NCBI RefSeq assembly: GCF_002261345.1
Contig: NZ_NEVT01000004.1
Coordinates: 1-64,000, forward strand
Source of the DNA: Bordetella genomosp. 2
Lineage (GTDB): Bacteria > Pseudomonadota > Gammaproteobacteria > Burkholderiales > Burkholderiaceae_B
Length of the DNA stretch: 64,000 nt
Reading direction: 5' to 3'
Shown here: positions 37,957 to 46,222 of the stretch, piece by piece
Numbering within the stretch: position 1 is the first letter of the stretch
How the letters are laid out: each line of letters starts with the position of its first letter
Program-made: the position numbers and the translations under genes
Notes under the pieces: model-generated
The model's input: the letters and a program-made list of their open reading frames with translations, nothing else
Database searches by the model: none
What the model was told of the DNA's origin: nothing

Positions 37957-40134
37957 CTAGGGGCGCAGCCCCATCGCGGGGTCGCTGATCGACGGCCTGC
38001 CGGTCTCCACGCGCCCTGCGTAGCGGCGCAGATAGGCCGCGTCGCCGGCCACCGTGACACTGAAGTCGTACCAGCCGCCGCTGTCCTTCAAGGACCAGTG
38101 CTGCTGCGCTTCGGCCCCGGCCGCCACCTCGAGCGACCAGCGCTGGTCGCCCGCGTAGTACGCATTGGGCACGACCTCGAACGTGCAGGCCGCCTGGCCG
38201 CGGTTCAGGAACGACACATAGACATCGCCCTGGGCGACCTCGTAGCAGACGCGGATCTCCGGATTGGCCGACTGCGGCCCGGCCGCCGCGTTCAGGCTGC
38301 CCTTGAAGTGACGGTGATAGCCGTTGGGGCCGAGCACCCACAGATCGTAGGCGCCGCCGTCGGCGCGGGTGTCCCAGCGGTCGTCCAGCTCCGAACCGGC
38401 GTGCAGCGTGTAGCGGCGCGGCAATCGATCCAGATGCAGGCGGTCATACACGTGGAACACCGCCGCCGCCGGGCCCGTATTGGCGAACAGCAGCTGCATG
38501 GTCCCGCCGGACGGATCGGCGCGCCCGCTGGTGTGCAATTCGTAGGGCAAGGCCCGCGAATAGCGCACGCCGGGCGCCTGCTGCGGCAGTTGCTGGCCGC
38601 TCGCGTCCGGCACCGGCACCTGGGCCAGCGCCTCTTGCTGCGCGCGGATCAGGTCGGCCTGCGTCTTGCTGAGCAGTTTCAGGTCGGGCAGCGGCTCGCT
38701 GTTGGGCGTGGCGAAATCGAACGCCGACACCAGGTCCCCCATCACGGCGCGCCGCCAGGGGCTGATGTTGGCCTCGGCCACGCCGAAGCGCGCCTCCAGG
38801 AAGCGCAGCACCGAGGTGTGATCGAAGACCTGCGAGTTCACCCAGCCGCCGCGGCTCCATGGCGAGACCACATACATGGGCACGCGCGGCCCCGGCCCAT
38901 AGACGCGCTGGTCGGCCGGATCCTGGCGCGAGGCCACCATGTGGCGCTCGAAAGCCGTATCCACGGTGGAGGCGCCCGCCATCGAGCCGTCCGGGTTGAA
39001 CGAGGGCGCAGCCGGCGGCGGCACGTGATCGAAGAAGCCGTCGTTCTCATCGAAATTGATGAGCAGCACGGTCTTGCTCCACACCTCGGGATTGGCGGTG
39101 AGCGCATCCAGCACTTCCTGGATGTACCAGGCCCCCTGGACCGGACTGGACGGCCCCGGATGCTCGGAATACGCGGCCGGCGCCACGACCCAAGACACTT
39201 GCGGCAGGCTTCCGCTGGCGGCGTCGTCGCGCAGGGCCTGCAGCATGCCGCCGTCCGGCATGGTGTTGGCCACGCCCTTGTACAGCGGGTTGGCGGCGTC
39301 CATCGCCGGCGTCCACATCGGGTACGGCGCGCCGTCCGGCGCGTTGCCGGCCTGCTCGTTGGCGCGGCGGAACTGCTGGAAGCCGGCCAGCGAGTTGTCG
39401 GTGAAATTGTCGGGCAGGTTCTGATAGACCTTCCAGGTCACGCCGGCCTGCTGCAGGCGTTCCGGATACGTGGTCCAGGTCCAGCCCTCGGTCGAGGCGC
39501 CCAGGCCGTCCCACTGGTTGCGGGTCGACGGGCCATTGCCGGCGCCGGTGGGGTCATTGGTGCCGGTCCACAGGAACAGCCGGTTGGTATTGGTGCCGCC
39601 GTGCGTGGAGCAATGATAGGCATCGCACAGCGTGAAGGCCTCGGCCAGCGCGAACTGGAACTCCAGCTCGGCCTGGCGGTAATAGCCCATGGAATGGTCT
39701 TCCTTGTACAGCGGCCATTGGTCCATGCGGCCGCCGTCCCAGGCGGCCTGCGCGTCGGGGTAATCGTGCGGCGTGCCGGCGACGCGCTGCGCGTTGCCGC
39801 GCGTGCTGTCCAGGTGGTATGGCAGCACTTCGCGCGCACCATTGGACTGCTGCCAGACCGAACGCCCGTCGGGCAGGGGTATGGTGAAGCGGTCGCCGAA
39901 CCCGCGCACGCCCTTGAGCGTGCCGAAGTAATTGTCGAACGAGCGGTTCTCCTGCATGAGGATCACCACGTGCTCGACGTCCCGGATGGTGCCGGTGCGG
40001 TTGTTGGCGGGAATCGCCAGCGCCCGGCGGATGCTGGGCGGCAGCGCGGCGAGCGTCGCCACGCCGGTGGCGGCGATGGCGCTGTTGCGCAGGAAGCGGC
40101 GCTTGGCCGGCGAGGCTGGAGGATGTTGCGGCAT
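37957..40134 (-). CDS. Tat-exported non-haemolytic-type phospholipase C
   Basis: 725 residues. A twin-arginine signal (KRRFLRNSA at 11-19, hydrophobic stretch, likely cut after RALA at about 40), then the phosphoesterase domain with VEHVVILMQENRSFDNYFGT and NFDENDGFFDHVPPP, and two C-terminal repeats (DUF756-like) from about 510. This is the PlcN/PlcH/AcpA family, which hydrolyses phospholipids at the phosphate head group. In Pseudomonas, homologues cross the inner membrane by Tat and the outer membrane by a type II system. This gene adjoins a type II cluster and follows a small lipoprotein gene by 36 bp. Confidence 0.94.
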   Translation of the reverse strand: MPQHPPASPAKRRFLRNSAIAATGVATLAALPPSIRRALAIPANNRTGTIRDVEHVVILMQENRSFDNYFGTLKGVRGFGDRFTIPLPDGRSVWQQSNGAREVLPYHLDSTRGNAQRVAGTPHDYPDAQAAWDGGRMDQWPLYKEDHSMGYYRQAELEFQFALAEAFTLCDAYHCSTHGGTNTNRLFLWTGTNDPTGAGNGPSTRNQWDGLGASTEGWTWTTYPERLQQAGVTWKVYQNLPDNFTDNSLAGFQQFRRANEQAGNAPDGAPYPMWTPAMDAANPLYKGVANTMPDGGMLQALRDDAASGSLPQVSWVVAPAAYSEHPGPSSPVQGAWYIQEVLDALTANPEVWSKTVLLINFDENDGFFDHVPPPAAPSFNPDGSMAGASTVDTAFERHMVASRQDPADQRVYGPGPRVPMYVVSPWSRGGWVNSQVFDHTSVLRFLEARFGVAEANISPWRRAVMGDLVSAFDFATPNSEPLPDLKLLSKTQADLIRAQQEALAQVPVPDASGQQLPQQAPGVRYSRALPYELHTSGRADPSGGTMQLLFANTGPAAAVFHVYDRLHLDRLPRRYTLHAGSELDDRWDTRADGGAYDLWVLGPNGYHRHFKGSLNAAAGPQSANPEIRVCYEVAQGDVYVSFLNRGQAACTFEVVPNAYYAGDQRWSLEVAAGAEAQQHWSLKDSGGWYDFSVTVAGDAAYLRRYAGRVETGRPSISDPAMGLRP

Positions 40135-40170
40135 GAACGGATCCTGGATGATGTCGATATAGCCGCGCGC

Positions 40171-40326
40171 TCAGGGCGCGCAGCGCAGCACCGGCTCGGC
40201 GGGCGTGGTCGGGGGATTGGGCGGCGCGACATCGTCGTCGTCATCGGAATCGCCGCTGCCGCAAGCGGCCAGCGAAGTGCACAACAGCGCCACCGCCGCG
40301 AGGCGGTACAGAGTGGACAGGTTCAT
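40171..40326 (-). CDS. Small Asp-rich lipoprotein upstream of the phospholipase
   Basis: 51 residues. MNLSTLYRLAAVALLCTSLAAC is a convincing lipoprotein signal with lipobox LAAC (Cys22). The mature ~30 residues hold DSDDDDD and a Pro-rich tail ending VLRCAP, giving a second cysteine. AAGGAAA precedes the ATG. Asp at lipoprotein position +2 would favour inner-membrane retention, but here +2 is Gly, so outer-membrane sorting is expected. It lies 36 bp before the phospholipase gene and divergent from gspC. I do not recognise a family. A role in phospholipase folding, retention or secretion is only an inference. Confidence 0.75.
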   Translation of the reverse strand: MNLSTLYRLAAVALLCTSLAACGSGDSDDDDDVAPPNPPTTPAEPVLRCAP

Positions 40327-40451
40327 GGTCGAAGTTTCCTTGGTCGGAGGCAATGGCGCGCCCGGCGCGCCGCACGGCGATCCTAGGCGCCGACAATGAC
40401 AATTGACCGACCGCGCGCGGCGTGCCGGCCGTGCGCAACACTGGCCGCCGC

Positions 40452-40469
40452 TCACATGGCTGTCACATG
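40452..40469. promoter_or_regulatory. PhoB-box-like 11-bp direct repeat in the lipoprotein/gspC divergent region
   Basis: TCACATG (40452-40458) is repeated at 40463-40469, an 11-bp period, and the second copy forms CTGTCAC. PhoB boxes are 7-bp CTGTCAT-like units with 4-bp spacers. It lies between gspC and the lipoprotein-phospholipase genes, where it could serve both. Confidence 0.4.
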
Positions 40470-40512
40470 CATGCGGTAGGGTCGGCGCATCGATCCAACC
40501 GCCCTTGCCCGC

Positions 40513-40953
40513 ATGCGCCTGCGTCCGCACTTCACCGTCCCCCCTGCCCCGCGCGCCCTGCGCGCGCTCGCCATCGCCGCGGCCGCCGCCGGCGCGGGAT
40601 TGTGGGGCGCCATATTGCTGGCGCCCGGCCCCGCGCCGCTGCCGCCCGCGCTGGCCATGGCCGCGCCGCCGTCATCGGACACGCGTGCCGTGGCGTTGCT
40701 GTTCGGCACAGACCAGGCGATCGATACGCAGGTCTCGGTATTGGGCCTGATCTCGGCCGGCACACACGGGTCAGCGGTGCTCAGCGTCGATGGCGGCCCC
40801 GCCCGCGCCTACGGCATCGGCGCGGAGGTCGCGCCCGGCCTGGCGCTGGCCGGCGTCTCCGCCGCCGGCGTCGAGCTGGACCGCAACGGCCTGCGCGTGC
40901 GCGCCAGCGCGCCCGCGCAGGCGGCGCCGTCCGGCATCGTGCCGGTGCCCTGA
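40513..40953 (+). CDS. gspC: Type II secretion protein GspC, short form
   Basis: 146 residues, about half the usual GspC. One membrane segment (about 17-37), a short Pro/Ala spacer and a homology-region domain (about 56-125, VSVLGLISAGTHGSAVLSVD and ARAYGIGAEVAPG) that in other systems binds the N0 domain of GspD. The C-terminal PDZ or coiled-coil domain is missing, as in the short XcpP-like variants. It probably bridges inner membrane and secretin. It is the first gene of the forward gsp run. Confidence 0.82.
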   Translation: MRLRPHFTVPPAPRALRALAIAAAAAGAGLWGAILLAPGPAPLPPALAMAAPPSSDTRAVALLFGTDQAIDTQVSVLGLISAGTHGSAVLSVDGGPARAYGIGAEVAPGLALAGVSAAGVELDRNGLRVRASAPAQAAPSGIVPVP

Positions 40954-40958
40954 TGGCG

Positions 40959-40990
40959 ACAGTATTACTGTCATATTTCTGACGCATGAT
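40959..40990 (+). promoter_or_regulatory. Palindrome and CTGTCAT motif before gspG
   Basis: A perfect palindrome ACAGTA-T-TACTGT (40959-40971) overlaps CTGTCATATTT (from 40968), an exact PhoB-box half unit followed at 11-bp spacing by the weaker CTGACGCATGA. GTCATATTTC (40970-40979) recurs at 50323-50332 upstream of gspD/gspF. Confidence 0.45.
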
Positions 40991-41024
40991 TGCCGCTTTC
41001 CATACCTACCAGCGGAGAAATACT

Positions 41025-41453
41025 GTGCGTCAGTTCCAGCGCGCGCGTGCCCGGCAGCAGGGCTTCACGCTAATCGAGATCATGGTGGTGATCGTCATCA
41101 TGGGCATCCTGGCCGCCCTGGTGGTGCCGCGCGTGCTCGACCGGCCCGACCAGGCCCGCCGCGTGGCCGCGCGCCAGGACATCAGCGGCCTGATGCAGGC
41201 GCTCAAGCTGTACCGCCTGGATACCGGCCGCTACCCGACCACCGCCGAAGGCCTGCAGGCCCTGGTCAAGCAGCCCGAGGGCGCGCGCAACTGGCGCCCC
41301 TACCTGGACCGCCTGCCCAACGACCCGTGGGGCCATCCATACCAGTACCTGAATCCGGGCGTGCGCGGCGAGATCGACGTGTTCACCTTCGGTCCCGACA
41401 ACAAGGCGGGCGGAGAACAGGACGATGCGGACATCGGTTCGTGGGATCTCTGA
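41025..41453 (+). CDS. gspG: Type II secretion major pseudopilin GspG
   Basis: 142 residues from a GTG at 41025, preceded by GCGGAG 8 bp upstream. The ATG at 40986 would give an unusually long 25-residue leader. Prepilin peptidase site QQG/FTLIEIMVVIVIMGILAAL; conserved body YRLDTGRYPTTAEGLQALV and the calcium-binding C-terminus (FTFGPDNKAGGEQDDADIGSW). It is the main subunit of the pseudopilus piston. Confidence 0.94.
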   Translation: MRQFQRARARQQGFTLIEIMVVIVIMGILAALVVPRVLDRPDQARRVAARQDISGLMQALKLYRLDTGRYPTTAEGLQALVKQPEGARNWRPYLDRLPNDPWGHPYQYLNPGVRGEIDVFTFGPDNKAGGEQDDADIGSWDL

Positions 41454-41916
41454 AGCCGGTTTCACCCTGATCGAGATGCTGGTGGTGGTGGTGATCATCG
41501 CCATCGGGGCTTCCATGGTCAGCCTGTCGATCGCCTCGTCGTCGGGACGTGAACTGCGCGGCGATGCCGAGCGCCTGGTCGACGCCTTCGCGGTCGCGCA
41601 AAGCGAAGCGCGCAGCGACGGGCGCGCCATCCGCTGGCGCGCCGATGCGCGCGGCTGGTCGTTCGAGCGGCGCGGCCGCGCGCCGCGCGTGTCGGCCCAG
41701 GACGACGGTCCGCGCGCGCCGGACCGCTTCGAGGACGACAGCGCGCTGCGCCCGCAAGCCTGGAGCGCGCCGCCGGTGATCCTGAGCCTGGCGCCGGATC
41801 GCCCGGTCGTGTTCGGCACCGAATGGATCGCCGACCCCCTGGTGCTGGAGCTGGCCGCCAATGGCGAGACGGCGCGGATCGAGCGCGATGCCGCGGGCGG
41901 CTATGCGATCCGCTGA
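41425..41916 (+). CDS. gspH: Type II secretion minor pseudopilin GspH
   Basis: 163 residues. A short leader ends at EAG/FTLIEMLVVVVIIAIGASMV. The body is poorly conserved and Arg/Asp-rich, with VFGTEWIADPLVLELAANGE near the end, as in other GspH. It overlaps the 3' end of gspG by 29 bp. Confidence 0.9.
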   Translation: MRTSVRGISEAGFTLIEMLVVVVIIAIGASMVSLSIASSSGRELRGDAERLVDAFAVAQSEARSDGRAIRWRADARGWSFERRGRAPRVSAQDDGPRAPDRFEDDSALRPQAWSAPPVILSLAPDRPVVFGTEWIADPLVLELAANGETARIERDAAGGYAIR

Positions 41917-42301
41917 GCGCCGCCGCGCCGCGGCGCGCGGGCAGCGCGGCTTCACCCTGATCGAAGTGCTGGTGGCGCTGGCCATCATCGCGGTGGCCAT
42001 GGGCGCGGCGATGCGCGCCACCCAGGTCATGCTCGACAACAACCGGGCCATCCGCAACAAGACGCTCGCGCTCATGGCGGCCGAGAACGCGCTGGCGCAA
42101 TTGCGCCTGGAACAGGCCTTTCCGCGCGCCGGCACCCAGACCACGCCCTGTCCGCAGGGCGCCCTGGCGCTGCGCTGCGAACTGGAGATCCGCAATTCGC
42201 TGAACCGCAATTTCCGCCAGGTGACCGTGCGGGTGCGCGACAGCGGCCAGGGCGGCGCCACGCTGGCCGAACTGACCGGCCTGGTCTCGCAGATACGATG
42301 A
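41903..42301 (+). CDS. gspI: Type II secretion minor pseudopilin GspI
   Basis: 132 residues from the ATG at 41903, which overlaps gspH by 14 bp. Processing site QRG/FTLIEVLVALAIIAVAMGAAM; then NNRAIRNKTLALMAAENALAQLR, typical of GspI. An ATG at 41888 is an alternative start. It is part of the GspI-J-K tip complex. Confidence 0.9.
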   Translation: MRSAERRRAAARGQRGFTLIEVLVALAIIAVAMGAAMRATQVMLDNNRAIRNKTLALMAAENALAQLRLEQAFPRAGTQTTPCPQGALALRCELEIRNSLNRNFRQVTVRVRDSGQGGATLAELTGLVSQIR

Positions 42302-42906
42302 GACACTCTCGCCACGCCCGCGCTGCGCGCCAGCAGGGCTTTACCTTGATCGAAGTGCTCATCGCCATCGCCTTGATGGCGCTGGTCAGCCTGCTGTCGT
42401 GGCGCGGACTGGAGCAGGTATCGTCGGCGCGCGCCTGGCTGGACGACCAGACGCAGGAACAAGCCATCGTGCTGCGCACCCTCGGCCAGCTGGAGCGCGA
42501 CCTGAATCGCGCCTACACCGGCGTGCCGGCCGGCGACGCCGGCGACAACACGCTGTTGCCGGCCGGCATCCACGTCGCGCAGGCCGCCGGCGCGGCGCTG
42601 CTCGATATCGTGCGCGCCACGCCCGAGGGCGGCCTGTGGCAGCGCGTCACCTGGCGTCTGCGGCCCGACGGCCTGTGGCGCTACAGCGGCGTGGCCGCGG
42701 CGCGCTATCCGCTGCCGGAACCGGCCGAAGGCGCCCTGGTCATGCCGGGCGCCACCGCACTGGCGCTGCGCGCATGGGTGCCCGGGCGCGGCTGGCGCGA
42801 TCCGCTGCAGCCGGAAACCACCCGCGCCAGCGGGCTGGAAGTGGCGGTCGAACGGCGCCTGCGCGGCCAGGCCGAGCGCTACACGCGCGTGGTGGTGCTG
42901 CCATGA
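42298..42906 (+). CDS. gspJ: Type II secretion minor pseudopilin GspJ
   Basis: 202 residues. Processing site QQG/FTLIEVLIAIALMALVSLL; then WRGLEQVSSARAWLD and LGQLERDLNRAY, typical of GspJ. Start and stop overlap gspI and gspK by ATGA junctions. Confidence 0.93.
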   Translation: MRHSRHARAARQQGFTLIEVLIAIALMALVSLLSWRGLEQVSSARAWLDDQTQEQAIVLRTLGQLERDLNRAYTGVPAGDAGDNTLLPAGIHVAQAAGAALLDIVRATPEGGLWQRVTWRLRPDGLWRYSGVAAARYPLPEPAEGALVMPGATALALRAWVPGRGWRDPLQPETTRASGLEVAVERRLRGQAERYTRVVVLP

Positions 42907-43847
42907 CGCGCGGCCCCGCGCGACAGCAAGGCATGGCGGTGGTCAGCGCGCTGATCGTGGTCGCCATCGTGGCGGCCCTGACCAGCGGGCTGTTCCTGCG
43001 CCAGACTTCGGCGATCCGCCAGGTCGAGAACGAACAGGCGCGCATCCAGGCGCGCTGGCTGCTGCTGGGCGGCATCGACTGGGCCCGCCTGATCCTGGGC
43101 GAGAACGCCCGCCGCGAAGCCACCGTGCGGCGCGACCAGCTGTGGTCCACGCCGGTGCTCGACACCCGCATCGAAGGCGGCGACGATGACCGTGCCGCGG
43201 TGTTCTCGGGCAGCATCCAGGACGAACAGGGCAAATACAACCTGTACAACCTGGCCGAGCGCGGCGTGGTCGACGAGACCCAGCTGGAGGTGCTGGCGCG
43301 CCTGCTGGCCGCCCTGGGCCTGCCCGACACGCTCGCCCCGCAATTGGCCGAGCACGTCGCGCTGACGCAAAGCCGCGCGGCTGCGCCCCAGGCGCCCGGC
43401 GCAGCCGCGCCGCCCGGCGCCGGCGGCGCGCGCGCGCCGCAGCCGCGCGGCATCGAGGACCTGGCCGCGCTGATGCAGGTCGACCAGGCCGGCGTGCGCG
43501 CCATGCGGCGCACCATGACGCTGCTGCCGGCCGCCAGCCTGGTCAACGTCAACACCGCCGAACCCGAAGTCATCGCGGCCCTGGTGCCGGGCCTGAGCCT
43601 GGCCCAGGCGCGCGCCGTGACCGGCGAGCGCGACCGCGGCCGCTGGTTCAACGACAGCGGCGACTTCACCAACCGGCTGTCCACCGGCGACCCGCCCTTG
43701 CAGGTGCCGCCGGTCGCCACCACCAGCGAATGGTTCCTCGCCACGGGCACCGTGGCCTACCAGCGCGCGCGCGTCAGCATGCAGGCCCTGGTCAGCACCG
43801 CCCGCCAGCGCGCCCCCGAAACCGTATGGATAAGAGAAACACCGTAA
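42903..43847 (+). CDS. gspK: Type II secretion pseudopilus tip protein GspK
   Basis: 314 residues. N-terminal QQGMAVVSALIVVAIVAAL has the prepilin-like segment without Glu5, the normal GspK feature. The large globular domain contains SIQDEQGKYNLYNLAE and VNVNTAEPEVIAALVPGLS (SAM-like). An Ala/Pro/Gly insert (about 160-180) is unusual. It caps the pseudopilus. The start at 42903 overlaps the gspJ stop. Confidence 0.94.
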   Translation: MTRGPARQQGMAVVSALIVVAIVAALTSGLFLRQTSAIRQVENEQARIQARWLLLGGIDWARLILGENARREATVRRDQLWSTPVLDTRIEGGDDDRAAVFSGSIQDEQGKYNLYNLAERGVVDETQLEVLARLLAALGLPDTLAPQLAEHVALTQSRAAAPQAPGAAAPPGAGGARAPQPRGIEDLAALMQVDQAGVRAMRRTMTLLPAASLVNVNTAEPEVIAALVPGLSLAQARAVTGERDRGRWFNDSGDFTNRLSTGDPPLQVPPVATTSEWFLATGTVAYQRARVSMQALVSTARQRAPETVWIRETP

Positions 43848-44863
43848 AGAATGTGCTGCGCGTGGCCCTGCCGCGCCTGGCCGAATGGGCGGACAGTACG
43901 CCGCTGGCCTATGCCTGGATCGACCGCCAGGGCCGGGTGGCGCGCGGCGGCAGCCTGGCGGCGGCGCCGCTGGCGGCCGCCTTTCCGCACGCGCGGGTGC
44001 AGGCCATACTGCACCCGGACGATGTGATCGTGGCGGCGCTCACGGTGCCGGCCGTGCCCGCCAGCCGTCACGCCGCCGCCGTGCACGGCGCGCTGGAGGG
44101 CCTGGTGCTGGGCGAGCTGGACACCCTGGCGGTGGGCCATGGCGGCCGCGCCGCCGACGGCAGCGTGACGGCCGCCTGGATGGCCCGCGAGCCGCTGCGC
44201 GCCGCCTGGCAGCGCCTGTCCGCCGCCGGGCTGGCGGTGCAGGCGTTCTACCCCTTGCAGGTCTGGTCCGATATGCCGGACACGGCGCAGCCGGCCCCGC
44301 TGCACGACATCGGCGACCCGCGCTGGCAAGCGCCCGGGCCGGGCTGGTCGCTGGCGGTGCCGGACCTGGCGCCGCGCCGGCCGTCGCGCTGGCGCGGCGC
44401 CGCGGCCTGGCTGGGGGTTGCCGCGGCGGTCTGGATCGCCGGCCTGAACCTGTATGCCCTGCAATTGCAGCGCGAGACGCAGGACCTGCGCAGCGCCATG
44501 GAGCGCGATGTGCGCGATGCGTTCCCCGGCATTCCCGTGGTGCTGGACCCGCTGCGCCAGGCCGAACGCGGGCGCGACGCGTTGCTGGCGGGCCAGGGCG
44601 ATGCATCGGGCGACGACTTCCTGTCGCTGGCGCGCGTGGCGGCCCAGGCGCTGCCGTTCGCCGCCGACGCAGTCGACCGGATGACCTACCGCGACGCCAC
44701 GCTGACACTGCGCCTGCATGCCGCCCCCGCCGGCCAGGACACGGCCGCGGCGACCGACCGGCTGGCCGAGACGTCCGCCATCCTGCAACGCGCCTCGGCG
44801 CTGGGCGCGCGCATCGAGCGCGACGACGGCGGCGATTGGCGCATCATGAGGGTCCGCCCATGA
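43826..44863 (+). CDS. gspL: Type II secretion assembly platform protein GspL
   Basis: 345 residues. A cytoplasmic actin-like part (about 1-190, weakly conserved), one membrane segment (about 194-212, GAAAWLGVAAAVWIAGLNLY) and a periplasmic ferredoxin-like domain. It recruits the ATPase GspE and partners GspM. The start MDKRNTVKNV overlaps the end of gspK by 22 bp. Confidence 0.88.
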   Translation: MDKRNTVKNVLRVALPRLAEWADSTPLAYAWIDRQGRVARGGSLAAAPLAAAFPHARVQAILHPDDVIVAALTVPAVPASRHAAAVHGALEGLVLGELDTLAVGHGGRAADGSVTAAWMAREPLRAAWQRLSAAGLAVQAFYPLQVWSDMPDTAQPAPLHDIGDPRWQAPGPGWSLAVPDLAPRRPSRWRGAAAWLGVAAAVWIAGLNLYALQLQRETQDLRSAMERDVRDAFPGIPVVLDPLRQAERGRDALLAGQGDASGDDFLSLARVAAQALPFAADAVDRMTYRDATLTLRLHAAPAGQDTAAATDRLAETSAILQRASALGARIERDDGGDWRIMRVRP

Positions 44864-45462
44864 GCCTGCCTGCCTCCCTGCGCGCCAGCCTGGCGCCCGC
44901 GATGCGCCGCGCCGAGGCCGGCTGGCAACGCGCCGCCGCCTGGTACAGGCAGCGCCCGCCGCGCGAGCAGCGCCTGTTGGCGGCGGCCGCCGCGGTCGCG
45001 GCGCTCGCCCTGCTGTTCCTGGTGCTGATCGAACCGGCCTGGTCCGCCATGCGGCAGGCGCAGCGCGACTTGCCGGCGCTGCGCGTCCAGGCCGCCACCG
45101 TGGCCGACCTGACCGCGCAAGTGCGCGCCATGCAGCGCCATGGCGCCGGCAGCGCGGCGCCGGCCATGCCCACGGCCGAGGAACTGTCGGCCAGCCTGCG
45201 GCGCGAAGGCCTGCCCGACGAAGCGTGGACGCTGGCCGCGCCGGCCAAATCCGCCGGCGCCGCGCCGGAACCCGGCGTGACGCTGAGCTTGCGCGAGGCG
45301 CCATCGTCCGCCCTGTTCCGCTGGCTCGACACCGCCGCGCGCGACTGGCGGCTGTCGGTCGCCCAGGCGGAGCTGACCCGCGCCACCAATCCGGCCGGCC
45401 GCCGCCTGCCGGGCCGCCTCAGCGGCACACTCACCCTGCGCCCTGCTGCCCCCGCTTCCTGA
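44860..45462 (+). CDS. gspM: Type II secretion protein GspM
   Basis: 200 residues. A short basic cytoplasmic N-terminus with YRQRPPREQRLL, one membrane segment (about 40-60) and a periplasmic domain with a heptad-like helix then a ferredoxin-like fold. It stabilises GspL. ATGA overlaps join it to gspL and gspN. Confidence 0.88.
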   Translation: MSLPASLRASLAPAMRRAEAGWQRAAAWYRQRPPREQRLLAAAAAVAALALLFLVLIEPAWSAMRQAQRDLPALRVQAATVADLTAQVRAMQRHGAGSAAPAMPTAEELSASLRREGLPDEAWTLAAPAKSAGAAPEPGVTLSLREAPSSALFRWLDTAARDWRLSVAQAELTRATNPAGRRLPGRLSGTLTLRPAAPAS

Positions 45463-46211
45463 TGCGTTTATCCCTGCCTTCGTCTTTCTCGCTGCCGCTG
45501 GCCGCGCTGGCCTGTGGCAGCGCCTTGCTCGCCGCCCTGCCGGTATTGCCGGCCCGCTGGTTCAAGCTGCTGATACCCGATGACGCCATGGTGGCGCTGG
45601 CCGGCGCCGACGGCACCGTGTGGCGCGGCAGCGCCCAGCTCGCGCTGGGCCCGCCCGGGGCCCGCCGCCTGCTGCCCCAGCCGGTGCGCTGGCAATGGCG
45701 CGCGGGCGCGCTCGAACTTTCGCACCCCTGGCTGCGCGGACCGGTGCGCCTGCAACCGGGCTGGAATGGCGTGACGGTCTCGGCGCAGAACCTGCAGATG
45801 CCGGCGGCAGTGCTGGCCGCGTTCGGCGCCCCGCTCAATACGGTGGCGCCGGGCGGCCAGATCGAAGTGCAATGGCGGCCGTTCCTGCTGGGCAGCATGC
45901 CGCCGGCCGGCGAGCTGGGCGTGGGCCGCTGGACGCAGGCCTCGTCCGCCCTGTCGCAAGTGCGTCCGCTGGGCGACTACCGGCTGCGCGCCAGCGCGGC
46001 CGATGGCGCGATCGAACTCCAGCTCGACACCGAGGCCGGCGTGCTGGAGCTGACCGGCAGCGGCCAGGTGCGCAAGGGGCGGCTGCAGTTCCAGGGCATC
46101 GCGCAGCCGGCCGCCGGGGCCAGCGACGCGCAGCGCGCCGCCCTGACCGGACTGCTGGGCGCGCTGGGCCCGGTGTCGGACGGCAGGAGCCGCTTCGGCA
46201 CGCCGCGCTGA
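45462..46211 (+). CDS. gspN: Type II secretion protein GspN
   Basis: 249 residues. An N-terminal membrane anchor (about 8-30), then a periplasmic domain with GADGTVWRGSAQLALG and ELTGSGQVRKGRLQFQG, as in GspN. GspN is accessory and absent from many type II systems. Its start overlaps the gspM stop by one base. The gene ends 11 bp before the convergent gspE stop. Confidence 0.87.
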   Translation: MRLSLPSSFSLPLAALACGSALLAALPVLPARWFKLLIPDDAMVALAGADGTVWRGSAQLALGPPGARRLLPQPVRWQWRAGALELSHPWLRGPVRLQPGWNGVTVSAQNLQMPAAVLAAFGAPLNTVAPGGQIEVQWRPFLLGSMPPAGELGVGRWTQASSALSQVRPLGDYRLRASAADGAIELQLDTEAGVLELTGSGQVRKGRLQFQGIAQPAAGASDAQRAALTGLLGALGPVSDGRSRFGTPR

Positions 46212-46222
46212 ACGCCGCCCGC

